A DNA stretch of 64,000 nucleotides, from the NCBI RefSeq assembly GCF_003387075.1, contig NZ_QUMQ01000001.1, positions 4,588,001 to 4,652,000 of the forward strand, written 5' to 3'. Each line of letters begins with the position of its first letter. The stretch's first letter is position 1. The notes under the pieces are model-generated. The model was given only the letters and a program-made list of their open reading frames with translations, ran no database searches and was not told where the DNA came from. The DNA is from Asanoa ferruginea (GTDB lineage Bacteria; Actinomycetota; Actinomycetes; Mycobacteriales; Micromonosporaceae). A program made the translations under genes and the position numbers. Below are positions 42,250-49,777 of the stretch, one piece after another.

Positions 42250-42792
42250 CACGCGGTAGGTCAGGTAGGCGAACGGCCCCGCCTGCTCTGCCGCCGTCAG
42301 GGTCAGGCGCGATGAGGTCAGCCGCCGCGGCAGCACCGGTGCGCCGCCGCCCAGGGTGGCCGGTGCGACGCCGAGGATGATCTCGTCGAGGAGGCCCGCG
42401 TCGGCGAATGTGCCGACCAGCTCGCCGCCGCCGACCAGCCAGAGGTTGCGGCCGCCGGCAGCGGCGGTCATCGCCTCGTGCACCGGGCGGACGTCGCCCG
42501 AGACGAACGTGATGTCGGCGCCCGGGATTGCCGGCAGGTCGCGGTGGGTGAAGACCCAGGATGGGCGGTCGCCATACCACTGCTGCCATTTTTCCGGCTC
42601 GTCGAGCAGTTTCTCCTGTTGGAGCACCCACTCGTAGGTGGTGGCGCCCATCGCGAACGCGCCGACGCCGGCCAGGAACGGGCCGAAGCGGTCGTCGCGC
42701 TCGGTGACCTCGAAGAGCCAGTCGAGCGAGTTGTGCTCGTCGGCGATGAAGCCGTCGATCGACGTCGCGGTGTAGTACTGCGTCAATGCCAT
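42244..42792 (-). CDS. Dihydrofolate reductase-like/RibD C-terminal family reductase
   Basis: A 182-residue protein of the RibD-C/DHFR fold: ALTQYYTATSIDGFIADEHNSLDWL at the start, [52 protein letters not shown] near the end. These YyaP/YwjB-type enzymes bind NADPH; the substrate is unknown. The ATG at 42792 is used. Its end overlaps the stop of the GmrSD-type gene by six bases and is convergent to it. Confidence 0.85.
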   Translation of the reverse strand: MALTQYYTATSIDGFIADEHNSLDWLFEVTERDDRFGPFLAGVGAFAMGATTYEWVLQQEKLLDEPEKWQQWYGDRPSWVFTHRDLPAIPGADITFVSGDVRPVHEAMTAAAGGRNLWLVGGGELVGTFADAGLLDEIILGVAPATLGGGAPVLPRRLTSSRLTLTAAEQAGPFAYLTYRVS

Positions 42793-42825
42793 GCCAGCTA
42801 GCCCATCACGGGCGTACGACAAAAA

Positions 42826-43353
42826 TCAGAGCGGCGACGGGTCGGAGCGCAACCGGCTGTAGAGGTGGCCGTCGCGCCAGGCTCCGTCGCGGAACTCGCA
42901 TGAACGGATGATGCCCTCGAGCTGGAAACCGGCCTTGACCAGCGAGCGCTGCTCGGCCAGGTTCTCGGCGTGTGTCCCGGCCTGGATCCGCTGCGCCGGA
43001 GAGTGCGCGAACAGATAGTCACAGAGCATGGCCTGCGCGCGCCAGCCGATGCCGCGGCCCCGCGAGTCGGGCAACAGCGCGATGCCGATCTCCCAGAAGC
43101 GGCCGCGGCCCGCGTACACCCCCTCGGTGTAGCTCACGAACCCCGCCGTGCGCCCGGCCGCCTCGACGATCAGTCGCCCGTCGGCCTCACCGAGGAAACC
43201 GTCGTCGGCATAGCGCTTGGCGACCCCCTGGGCATCCTGGAAACCGTTCCAGTCGAGCCCGATCAGACCCGGCTCCGTGACGAAGCGGCGGAGCATCTCG
43301 AGGTCGTCTTCGCCGACCGGGCGCAGGTTGATTGGGATCTCGGTCACCACCAT
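42826..43353 (-). CDS. GNAT acetyltransferase, RimJ/RimL type
   Basis: A 175-residue GNAT enzyme: INLRPVGEDDLEMLRRFVTEPGL, then RFWEIGIALLPDSRGRGIGWRAQAMLCDYLFAHSPAQRIQAGTHAENLAEQRSLVKAGFQLEGIIR, the acetyl-CoA-binding core. The start at ATG 43353 is preferred (43362 is possible). Substrate unknown. It precedes the RibD-like gene on the same strand by 33 bp. Confidence 0.85.
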   Translation of the reverse strand: MVVTEIPINLRPVGEDDLEMLRRFVTEPGLIGLDWNGFQDAQGVAKRYADDGFLGEADGRLIVEAAGRTAGFVSYTEGVYAGRGRFWEIGIALLPDSRGRGIGWRAQAMLCDYLFAHSPAQRIQAGTHAENLAEQRSLVKAGFQLEGIIRSCEFRDGAWRDGHLYSRLRSDPSPL

Positions 43354-43399
43354 GCCGGCCATCCTGCCCGGCGGGCCGCAACCGTGCGACCCTGCCCCC

Positions 43400-44149
43400 A
43401 TGGAGGCGTGGCTACAACGTGGATTCGGCGTGCGCTTCGACTGGGGAATCGAGGGGGCGCGGAGGCTGGCGCCGGGTAGCGCGTGCGCCGTCGTCGTCGA
43501 CGTGCTCTCGTTCACGACCTCGGTTTCGGTGCTCGTCGACGCCGGCACGCGGGTGCACCCGCGTGCCTGGCACGATACGGGTGTGGAGGGCGACATTCCG
43601 GTCGCGGTCGGGCGCCGGGCGACGACCGCCGAGCGGCCCTGGTCACTTTCGCCGGCCGCGTTACGCCGCGCGCCGCGTACACCGGAATTGGTTCTTCCTT
43701 CGCCCAACGGCTCGGCCATCGCGGCCGCGATCCAGGATCACTGCGGGCTCGTCGCCGGCAGCCTCCGCAACGCCGCGGCGGTCGGTGGGTGGTTGCGAGA
43801 AGCAGGAGTGGGTACGCCCGACCGTCCGCTCACCGTCATCGCGGCGGGGGAGCGGTGGCCGGACGACACGCTGCGCCCCGCGCTGGAGGACCTGCTCGGT
43901 GCCGGTGCGGTCATCCACGCCCTCGGCGCCGCCGCGCTCTCGCCGGAGGCCGCGACGGCCGCGCGCGCCTTCGAATCGTGCCCGGATGTGCTAGCGACCA
44001 TTATGGACAGTGTCTCCGGTCGCGAGCTGATCGCGAGCGGCTTCCCCGACGACGTCGCGATCGCGCTGGAACTCGACGCCTCGCACGCGGTGCCGGTGTT
44101 GCGCGACGGCGCGTTCAGCGCAGCAGCCCGCGGATCGGGTGTGGACTGA
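43400..44149 (+). CDS. ComB-family 2-phosphosulfolactate phosphatase-like protein
   Basis: A 249-residue protein of the ComB family: CAVVVDVLSFTTSVSVLVDAG, LVLPSPNGSAIAA, VVAGSLRNAAAVGGWL, VIAAGERWPDDTLRPALEDLLGAGAVI. ComB hydrolyses 2-phosphosulfolactate in coenzyme M synthesis of methanogens, but bacterial homologues in actinobacteria have no such pathway and probably act on another phosphate ester. It starts at ATG 43400, facing the GNAT gene, and its end overlaps the convergent deformylase gene by 35 bp. Confidence 0.85.
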   Translation: MEAWLQRGFGVRFDWGIEGARRLAPGSACAVVVDVLSFTTSVSVLVDAGTRVHPRAWHDTGVEGDIPVAVGRRATTAERPWSLSPAALRRAPRTPELVLPSPNGSAIAAAIQDHCGLVAGSLRNAAAVGGWLREAGVGTPDRPLTVIAAGERWPDDTLRPALEDLLGAGAVIHALGAAALSPEAATAARAFESCPDVLATIMDSVSGRELIASGFPDDVAIALELDASHAVPVLRDGAFSAAARGSGVD

Positions 44150-44630
44150 GCCGCACCCGGATGTCGCGCATCGCCGTGCGCCGGGTGGCCGGGTCGAGCC
44201 GGTCGAGGAACAGCACGCCGTCGAGATGGTCGGTCTCGTGTTGCAGGCAGCGGGCCAGTTCCTCGGTGCCGACCACCTGCGCCGGCCGCCCGTGCTCGTC
44301 GACACCGCGCGCGATCGTGTGCAGTCGCCGCCGCGTGTCGTAGTAGAGCCCCGGAATCGACAGGCAGCCCTCCGGTCCGAGTTGCTCCTCGTCGTCGGGG
44401 AACTCGAGCACCGGGTTGACCAGGTGGCCGCGCACGCCGTCGACGTCGAACACGAACACCCGCAGCGGCACGCCCACCTGTGGCCCGGCGAGCCCGGAGC
44501 CCCGCTGGTCGCGCAGCGTCTCGGTCAAGTCGCGCACCAGGGTGCGTAGCTCCTTGTCGAACTCGGTCACCGGGTCGGCGATGGTGGTCAACACGGGGTC
44601 GCCGAAGAGCCGCACCGGCCGGATCGTCAC
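44115..44630 (-). CDS. def: Peptide deformylase
   Basis: A 171-residue peptide deformylase with all three motifs: GSGLAGPQ (44-51), EGCLS (87-91, C89 metal ligand) and HETDH (131-135). It removes the formyl group from nascent proteins. The GSGLA variant of the first motif (the usual is GxGLAAPQ) is within the family range and typical of second, non-housekeeping copies in actinobacteria. The start is GTG 44630, 56 bp from the divergent ArsR gene. Confidence 0.92.
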   Translation of the reverse strand: MTIRPVRLFGDPVLTTIADPVTEFDKELRTLVRDLTETLRDQRGSGLAGPQVGVPLRVFVFDVDGVRGHLVNPVLEFPDDEEQLGPEGCLSIPGLYYDTRRRLHTIARGVDEHGRPAQVVGTEELARCLQHETDHLDGVLFLDRLDPATRRTAMRDIRVRLSPHPIRGLLR

Positions 44631-44656
44631 CGCTCGCTACCTCCTGTGCCAGTGAC

Positions 44657-44674
44657 TTTGCAAAGCTTTGCAAA
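44657..44674. promoter_or_regulatory. Perfect 18-bp operator between deformylase and ArsR-type genes
   Basis: TTTGCAAAGCTTTGCAAA is perfectly palindromic and AT-rich inside a GC-rich context. It lies 26 bp before the deformylase start and 12 bp before the regulator's ATG, so a dimer bound here could control both directions. This is the strongest operator candidate in the window. Confidence 0.75.
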
Positions 44675-44686
44675 TATGAGGGTACG

Positions 44687-45196
44687 ATGCGAGGCGTGAT
44701 CGGGCAAGAGACGGAGATGGCATTGCGGCACCCGCTTCGGGTGGCGCTGCTCGACCTGCTCGCCGGTGTCGACTCGGTGACCGCCAACGAGGCCGCCCGC
44801 CGGCTGGGGGAGAGCTCCGGGGCGTGCTCGTTCCACTTGCGGCAGTTGGAGCGCTACGGCTACGTCGAGCCGGTCGCCGGCGCGCACGGCCGGGCCCGGC
44901 CCTGGCGGCTGCGCCCCACCGCGGCGACGCCACCCGACTTCGGGCCGTTGGCCCGGGAGCTGGAAGACGAGGGCTACCACCGCTGGCTGGCCAGGCGTGG
45001 CACCGCACCGGAGCGCTGGCAGCGCGACGAGGCGTTCAGCGAGGTGCTGCACCTGACGCCGGCCGAGCTGGCGACGGTGGCGGCCGAGATCCGCGCGGTG
45101 CTGGCGCCCTACGCCCGGCGCAAGCCGCCGCGCGGCAGCGGGCCGGTCGGCGTGGTCGCCCGCGTCTTCCCCCTGCTTCCCGAGACCGACGCCTGA
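44687..45196 (+). CDS. ArsR-type winged-helix regulator
   Basis: A 169-residue regulator with winged helix at about 8-75 (EMALRHPLRVALLDLLAGVDSVTANEAARRLGESSGACSFHLRQLERYGYVEPVAGAHGRARPWRL) and a helical C-terminal half. There is no metal-binding ELCVC motif, so it is a non-metal ArsR type. The start is ATG 44687, 12 bases after the palindrome it probably binds. It is followed by a repeat region rather than a target gene, so autoregulation or control of the divergent deformylase is the likely scope. Confidence 0.88.
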   Translation: MRGVIGQETEMALRHPLRVALLDLLAGVDSVTANEAARRLGESSGACSFHLRQLERYGYVEPVAGAHGRARPWRLRPTAATPPDFGPLARELEDEGYHRWLARRGTAPERWQRDEAFSEVLHLTPAELATVAAEIRAVLAPYARRKPPRGSGPVGVVARVFPLLPETDA

Positions 45197-45329
45197 TCAA
45201 GCTGGCGCCTGCCGCGTCGCCCTGTGCAGCGCGTCACCCAGCGCGCGCCACGTCGGCGCCAAGCACAGCGCATGTGTGCGCGGTGCTCGCGTGGCGCGGC
45301 GCATTGTGTGGCGCCGTGTTCCGCGTGCT

Positions 45330-45516
45330 GTGGTCCGCGTGGGGCGGTGCTGCGCGTGGGGCGGTGCTGCGCGTGGGGCGGTGGTCCGCGTGGGGCGGTG
45401 GTCCGCGTGGGGCGGTGGTCCGCGTGGGGCGGTGGTCCGCGTGGGGCGGTGGTCCGCGTGGGGCGGTGGTCCGCGTGGGGCGGTGGTCCGCGTGGCGCGG
45501 TGGTCCGCATGGCGCG
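45330..45516. repeat. 17-bp minisatellite, 11 tandem units
   Basis: Eleven consecutive units of GTGGTCCGCGTGGGGCG fill 45330-45516. Units 4-9 are identical, units 2 and 3 read GTGCTGCGCGTGGGGCG, and units 10 and 11 change one to two bases. The unit length is not a multiple of three, so each frame translates to a 17-residue Gly/Arg/Trp/Ala repeat, which argues against coding. Confidence 0.9.
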
Positions 45517-45531
45517 GCGCCTGTGCGGCGG

Positions 45532-45640
45532 GGAGCTTGTGTGGCGCGGCGCGTGGCGCGGCGCTCCGCATGGCGCGGAGCTTGTGTGGCGCGGCGCGTG
45601 GCGCGGCGCTCCGCATGGCGCGGAGCTTGTGCGGCGTGGA
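45532..45640. repeat. 45-bp direct repeats next to the minisatellite
   Basis: Units beginning GGAGCTTGTGTGGCGCGG start at 45532, 45577 and 45622. The first two are complete 45-bp copies and the third diverges after about 10 bases. They share GTGGCGCGG words with the 17-bp units, so the whole array looks like one expanding GC-rich satellite. Confidence 0.85.
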
Positions 45641-45749
45641 GCTTGTTTCCCCGGTGCTCCGCATAGCACGGAGCTTGTGTGGCGCGGCGCTGCGCGTGGC
45701 GCGGTGCTCAGCGCGGCGCGACACGCCGCGCGGCGCGCGCCTGGGCGGC

Positions 45750-45797
45750 GATCTAGGTAAATGAATGTAGCTATAGCTACATTCATTTACCTAGATC
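45750..45797. repeat. Perfect 48-bp palindrome (24-bp arms, no loop)
   Basis: The 24-base arm begins GATCTAGGTAAATGAATGTA and is followed directly by its exact complement; the centre lies between 45773 and 45774. It is AT-rich in a GC-rich setting and contains the last four codons of the NUDIX gene. It could fold as a cruciform, or act as a very strong stem terminator (in RNA), a recombination or protein-binding site, or a relic of an inverted duplication. Confidence 0.9.
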
Positions 45798-46275
45798 TAG
45801 GCGGAGTCGGCGCGTAGCCGTCCTCGAGGTACAAAGGTCCGTCGGCCTCCAGCGCCGCCAGGACACGGCGGGCCAGCCGCGGCTTGAGTCGCCCGGCGAG
45901 CTCGGAAGGCGCGACCAGCGCGTAGGAAGACAACTCGTCGGCGGGCAGGACGATCCGCGCCAGGGCGGCCTCGTCGAGGGTGCCGCCGTCGAAGAGGAAC
46001 ATCAGCCCGCCGTCCCAGGGCGGCGCCGCGGCGACCCAGTCGACCGCCAACAACCGCCCCACCGGGAACGCGACACCCAACTCCTCGCGGATCTCCCGGC
46101 GGGCGGCGGTCAGCGGCGACTCGTCGGCCTCGGCAGCGCCGCCCGGCACCTCCCACCCCGGCTTATAGGTCGGCTTGGCCAGGAGCACCCGGCCGTCAGG
46201 GTCGCGGAACAGCACGCCCGCGGCGGCCCGCACCCGGGCCAGTCCGGCGATGTGTGCCGCCAGGTCGAAGGTCAT
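45787..46275 (-). CDS. NUDIX hydrolase
   Basis: A 162-residue NUDIX protein. The box GX5EX7REUXEEXGU is complete: G46 to V68 (GAAEADESPLTAARREIREELGV). The domain would hydrolyse a nucleoside diphosphate linked to another moiety; the substrate is unknown. Its last residues (RSR) and TAA are inside the 48-bp palindrome, so the gene and the palindrome share an end. The start is ATG 46275. Confidence 0.9.
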   Translation of the reverse strand: MTFDLAAHIAGLARVRAAAGVLFRDPDGRVLLAKPTYKPGWEVPGGAAEADESPLTAARREIREELGVAFPVGRLLAVDWVAAAPPWDGGLMFLFDGGTLDEAALARIVLPADELSSYALVAPSELAGRLKPRLARRVLAALEADGPLYLEDGYAPTPPRSR

Positions 46276-46362
46276 GCCGAGATTCTTCCCCCGGTCATGT
46301 CGAGAATCCGGCGCCGGCCGCTACGTCCCAGGTGAAGGGTTGCGGATAACGAGGAGAGTGAG

Positions 46363-47157
46363 ATGTCCGAGCTTCGTACGCTGGTGTCCGGTATCGCGAT
46401 GGGCGAGTCACCCCGGTGGCGCGACGGCCAGCTGTATTTCTGTGACTGGGGTGCTGGCCAGATCGTCCGGGCCGGCCTCGACGGCACCAGCACCGTGCTG
46501 GCCGAGGTCGACGACCTGCCGATCTGCATCGACTGGCTGCCCGACGGCCGGCTGCTCGCCGTGTCCGGCCAGAAGGGGCAGCTGATCGAAATCGGCGACG
46601 GCGGCACGGTGCGGCAGCACGCCGTGCTCGGCGACGGCCGGTGGAACGAGATCGCCGTTGACCGGCACGGCAACGTGTTCGTCAACGACATCGGCTTCGA
46701 CTTCCCGGGCGGCGAGTTCCGGCCGGGCCGGATCTGCGTGCTCACGCCGGGTGCCGACGCCCCGCGGGAGGTCGCCGACGGGCTCGCGTTCCCCAACGGG
46801 ACCGCCGTGCGTGGCGACACGCTCATCGTGGCCGAGTCCTACGCCGGCCGGCTGACCGCGTTCGACATCGCGGCCGACGGCGGGCTGAGCAACCGGCGGG
46901 AGTTCGCCGCCGTCGAGGGCTCGGCGCCCGACGGCATCTGTGTCGACGCCGAGGGCGCGGTCTGGTTCGCCGACGTGCCCAACCAGCGCTGCGTCCGGGT
47001 CGCCGAGGGCGGCGAGATCCTGGCCATCGTCGACGCCGACCGGGGCTGTTTCTCCTGTGCCCTGGGCGGCCCCGACGACCGCACCTTGTTCATCACCGCC
47101 AACCGGTGGGGCGAGGGAGCCGCCAACGACGGCGTGGTCTACGCGACGCGGGTCTAG
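46363..47157 (+). CDS. SMP-30/gluconolactonase-family hydrolase
   Basis: A 264-residue six-bladed propeller: IAMGESPRWRDGQLYFCDWGAGQI (E15 metal ligand), GRWNEIAVDRHGNVFVNDIGFD, GLAFPNGTAVRGDTLIVAESYAGRL and GSAPDGICVDAEGAVWFADVPNQRCVRVAEGGE. The Glu-Asn-Asn-Asp metal set of lactonases is present. It opens sugar or other lactones. GAGGAGAG precedes the ATG. Its stop overlaps the convergent MocR gene stop. Confidence 0.9.
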   Translation: MSELRTLVSGIAMGESPRWRDGQLYFCDWGAGQIVRAGLDGTSTVLAEVDDLPICIDWLPDGRLLAVSGQKGQLIEIGDGGTVRQHAVLGDGRWNEIAVDRHGNVFVNDIGFDFPGGEFRPGRICVLTPGADAPREVADGLAFPNGTAVRGDTLIVAESYAGRLTAFDIAADGGLSNRREFAAVEGSAPDGICVDAEGAVWFADVPNQRCVRVAEGGEILAIVDADRGCFSCALGGPDDRTLFITANRWGEGAANDGVVYATRV

Positions 47158-48518
47158 GCGGCGGACCGCAACGTGCGCGCCAGAACGTCGAGCGCGGCGG
47201 GATAGCTGGCCTCGCCGGGCGTGCCGTAGCCGACGATCACCCCTTGTGGATGGTCATCGTCGGCCGCGTGCCAGTGGCTGGCCAGGTCGCCCAGTGCGAG
47301 CCCGCGCCGGGCGGCCTCGGCCAGCACGTCGGCCTCGCGCGGGCCGCCGGGCGGCAGCGAGACCAGCGCGTGCAGGCCGGCCGCGATGCCGCCGACCGAT
47401 GCGTCGCGCAGCCGGGCCAGCAGCAGGTCGCGGCGGGCGCGGTAGCGGGTGCGGGCGGCCCGCACGTGTCGGTCGTACGCGTGGCTGGTGATCATTTCGG
47501 CCAGGGTGAGCTGGCCGATCACCTCGGTGTGCACGTCGAGGTGTCGCTTGGCCTCGACCACCGGCTCGACCAGCCGCTCCGGCAGCACCACCCAACCCAG
47601 CCGCAGCCCGGGGCCGAGCGTCTTCGCCGCCGTGCCGACATAGGCCACGTGCTCCGGCGCCATCCCCTGCACCGCGCCGACCGGCTGCCGGTCGTAACGG
47701 AACTCGCCGTCGTAGTCGTCTTCGACCACCAGCGCGTCCCGGGCCCACGCCACGACCGCGCGGCGGCGCGACGGCTCCAGCGTGACACCGGTCGGAAACT
47801 GGTGTGCCGGCGTCAACACCACGGCGTCCACGGTGGACGAAAGCAGGGAAGTCCTTGCCCCGCGCGAGTCAACTGACAGCGGCACCACCCGGGCGTCGGC
47901 CCGGTGCACCACCGCGCGGTGGAACGGGAGGCCCGGGTCCTCCATCGCCACCACCGGGTGCAACCCGGCCAGCAACGACAGGGCCTGCACGTAGCCGGAG
48001 GTGACGACGATCCGGTCCGGGTGGGCGAGCACGCCGCGGGCCCGGCCGAGATACTCCGCCAGGGCCGCGCGCAACTCCGGCCGGCCGCGCGGGTCGCCGT
48101 AGTCGTAGACCGCGGCCGGCGAATGCGCCAGCGCCCGGCGGGTGGCCCGCAGCCAGGCCGCGGTCGGGAACGCGGCCACGTCGGGGCTTCCGGGGCGTAG
48201 GTCGAAGCGGGGCGCAGCCGTCGAAGTGCCCGCGGTGGGCGCCGGCGCCGCCGATGGGACCCGCGCCACCGTCGTGCCCGATCCGGTCCGTGCGGTCAGA
48301 TAGCCCTCGGCGACCAGTTGGTCATAAGCGGCGGCGACCGTCCCCCTGGCCACGCCCAGCGAAGCCGCGAGCGTGCGGGTGGCCGGCAAGCGGCTGCCGG
48401 GCGCCAGCCGTCCCGACCGGATCGCTGACCGCACCGCGTGCTCCAGGCTCGTGCGGCGCGCGCCCGCCGGCAGGTCCAGGTGGAGATCCACGCCGAAATC
48501 GGCCCAATCAACTGCCAC
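47154..48518 (-). CDS. MocR/PdxR-type GntR regulator with aminotransferase domain
   Basis: A 454-residue chimera: GntR winged helix at about 15-80 (RTSLEHAVRSAIRSGRLAPGSRLPATRTLAASLGVARGTVAAAYDQLVAEGYLTARTGSGTTVARV) and fold-type I aminotransferase domain from about 100 on, with the PLP lysine in YVGTAAKTLGPGLRLGW and VVVED-type Asp (LVVEDDYDGEF). Such proteins sense pyridoxal phosphate or amino compounds and regulate a divergent gene. The start is GTG 48518. The divergent target is the AhpD-type gene. Confidence 0.92.
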   Translation of the reverse strand: MAVDWADFGVDLHLDLPAGARRTSLEHAVRSAIRSGRLAPGSRLPATRTLAASLGVARGTVAAAYDQLVAEGYLTARTGSGTTVARVPSAAPAPTAGTSTAAPRFDLRPGSPDVAAFPTAAWLRATRRALAHSPAAVYDYGDPRGRPELRAALAEYLGRARGVLAHPDRIVVTSGYVQALSLLAGLHPVVAMEDPGLPFHRAVVHRADARVVPLSVDSRGARTSLLSSTVDAVVLTPAHQFPTGVTLEPSRRRAVVAWARDALVVEDDYDGEFRYDRQPVGAVQGMAPEHVAYVGTAAKTLGPGLRLGWVVLPERLVEPVVEAKRHLDVHTEVIGQLTLAEMITSHAYDRHVRAARTRYRARRDLLLARLRDASVGGIAAGLHALVSLPPGGPREADVLAEAARRGLALGDLASHWHAADDDHPQGVIVGYGTPGEASYPAALDVLARTLRSAA

Positions 48519-48533
48519 AGTATTGGACCTTAG

Positions 48534-48557
48534 CGCGAGGCCAATCGGCGCCTAACG
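48534..48557. promoter_or_regulatory. Candidate MocR operator between MocR and AhpD-type genes
   Basis: ATTGGACC and, 9 bases later, AGGCCAAT form an imperfect inverted repeat (6 of 8) in the 47-bp gap between the two divergent starts. It is a weak but correctly placed candidate for the MocR protein. Confidence 0.4.
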
Positions 48558-48565
48558 TGGTGGGC

Positions 48566-49015
48566 ATGACGACCTCCACGGTCCGCCTGGCGGCGGACAA
48601 GCTCGCACCGCACATGAACCGCGCCATGAACGCCTTCGACGCGGCCTCCCGCAAGACCAGCCTGGAAGACCCGCTGCTGGAACTGGTCCGGGCCCGCGCC
48701 TCGCAGCTCAACGGCTGCGCCTACTGCGTCGACACGCACACCGCCGACGCCCGCAAGGGTGGCGAGGCCGAGCGCCGCCTCTACGCGCTGCCGGTCTGGT
48801 CGCAGACGCCGTTCTTCACCGAGCGTGAGCGGGCGGCCCTGGCGCTCACCGAGGCGATGACCCGGCTCACCGACGGGCCGGTGCCCGACGCGGTCTTCGC
48901 CGCGGCGCAGGAGCAGTTCGACGAGACCGAGCTCGCCGAACTGGTCTGGTCGATCACCGTGATCAACGCGTGGAACCGGGTCGGCGTCACCACCCACGCC
49001 TGGCCCCTGTCGTGA
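48566..49015 (+). CDS. AhpD/carboxymuconolactone decarboxylase-family protein
   Basis: A 149-residue helical protein with the redox motif CAYCVDTHTADARKGG (CxxC followed by His), the signature of AhpD-like alkylhydroperoxidases, and a C-terminal VWSITVINAWNRVGVTTHA helix. It probably reduces peroxides or uses the CxxC for thiol chemistry. Its stop overlaps the PEP-mutase-like GTG (GTGA), so both are made together under the MocR protein. Confidence 0.88.
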   Translation: MTTSTVRLAADKLAPHMNRAMNAFDAASRKTSLEDPLLELVRARASQLNGCAYCVDTHTADARKGGEAERRLYALPVWSQTPFFTERERAALALTEAMTRLTDGPVPDAVFAAAQEQFDETELAELVWSITVINAWNRVGVTTHAWPLS

Positions 49016-49761
49016 CGCGGCCGATCGACGACGCGCACACGTTGCGGGCCCTGCACCGGCCCGGAAACCCGCTGGTGCTCGCCAACGCCTGGGACGCGGC
49101 TTCGGCGCGGGCGGTGCAGGAGGCCGGCTTCGGCGCCGTCGCGACCACCAGCGCCGGCGTCGCGCTCAGCCTGGGCTACGCCGACAACGAGGCCACGCCG
49201 GTCGGCGAGATGCTCGACGCGGTTGCCCGGATCGTAGGCGCGGTCGACATCCCGGTCACGGCTGACATCGAGCGGGGGTACGGGCTGCCGCCCGCGCAAC
49301 TCGTCGAGCGGCTCGTCGCCACCGGCGCGGTGGGGTGCAACCTGGAGGACTCCGACCCGCGTACCCGGGAAATGGTCGATGTGGATCGGCACGCCGATTT
49401 CCTGGCGGCGGTCCGCGCGGCGGCCGGCGCCGATCTGGTGGTCAACGCCCGGGTCGACGCCTTCATCCGCGGTGTCGACGACCCGCTGGCGACGGCGATC
49501 GAGCGGAGCCGGCGATTCCTGGCCGCCGGCGCTGACTGCGCCTACCCACTCGGCGCCACCGCGCGCGACGATATCGCCGCGCTGGTCGCGGTCGGCCCGA
49601 TCAACGTGCTGTTCACCCGCGACACGCCCGCCCTCCCCGAGCTGGCCGCGCTCGGCGTGGCGCGGATCAGCTTCGGCGAGGGGATCCACGCGGCGCTCGC
49701 GGCCACCCATGCCCGGATGCTCGCGGCGATCGCGGCAGGGGGGTCGCCCTACGGGGCGTGA
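49012..49761 (+). CDS. Isocitrate lyase/PEP mutase-family enzyme
   Basis: A 249-residue TIM-barrel enzyme of the isocitrate lyase/phosphoenolpyruvate mutase superfamily: NPLVLANAWDAASARAVQEAGFGAVATTSAGVAL, VTADIERGYG, GAVGCNLEDSDPRTREMVDVDRHADFLAAVRAAAGADLVVNARVDAF. The metal-binding Asp and Glu (TADIE, NLEDS) are present. It lacks the KKCxH of true isocitrate lyase, so a carboxyvinyl- or methylisocitrate-type substrate is possible. It starts at GTG 49012 and is followed after 16 bp by a DinB gene. Confidence 0.88.
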   Translation: MTRPIDDAHTLRALHRPGNPLVLANAWDAASARAVQEAGFGAVATTSAGVALSLGYADNEATPVGEMLDAVARIVGAVDIPVTADIERGYGLPPAQLVERLVATGAVGCNLEDSDPRTREMVDVDRHADFLAAVRAAAGADLVVNARVDAFIRGVDDPLATAIERSRRFLAAGADCAYPLGATARDDIAALVAVGPINVLFTRDTPALPELAALGVARISFGEGIHAALAATHARMLAAIAAGGSPYGA

Positions 49762-49777
49762 GCGTTACGGTTGCGGA

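Larger units (their letters stand above)
45197..45749. other. GC-rich non-coding repeat region after the ArsR gene
   Basis: About 550 bp with no credible gene. It is around 75-80% GC, made of degenerate GTGGCGCGGCGC words around the 17-bp and 45-bp arrays. Several long reading frames are open on both strands only because the repeats contain no stop codons; they encode Arg/Ala/Gly/Trp low complexity and have no ribosome site. An AT-rich 48-bp palindrome borders it on the right. Confidence 0.75.

Noticed and set aside
45330-45516. CRISPR array
   Set aside because: Units are directly adjacent with no unique spacers and there are no cas genes.
45224-45786. Long frames on both strands across the minisatellite, giving Arg/Ala/Gly/Trp or Thr/Pro/His repeats
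   Set aside because: The repeat unit of 17 bp is open in all frames; the products are pure repeats with no start context. Non-coding satellite is the simpler explanation.
45750-45797. Protelomerase (hairpin telomere) site
   Set aside because: The symmetry fits, but no telomere resolvase or phage-plasmid genes are present and the palindrome is inside ordinary chromosomal context.
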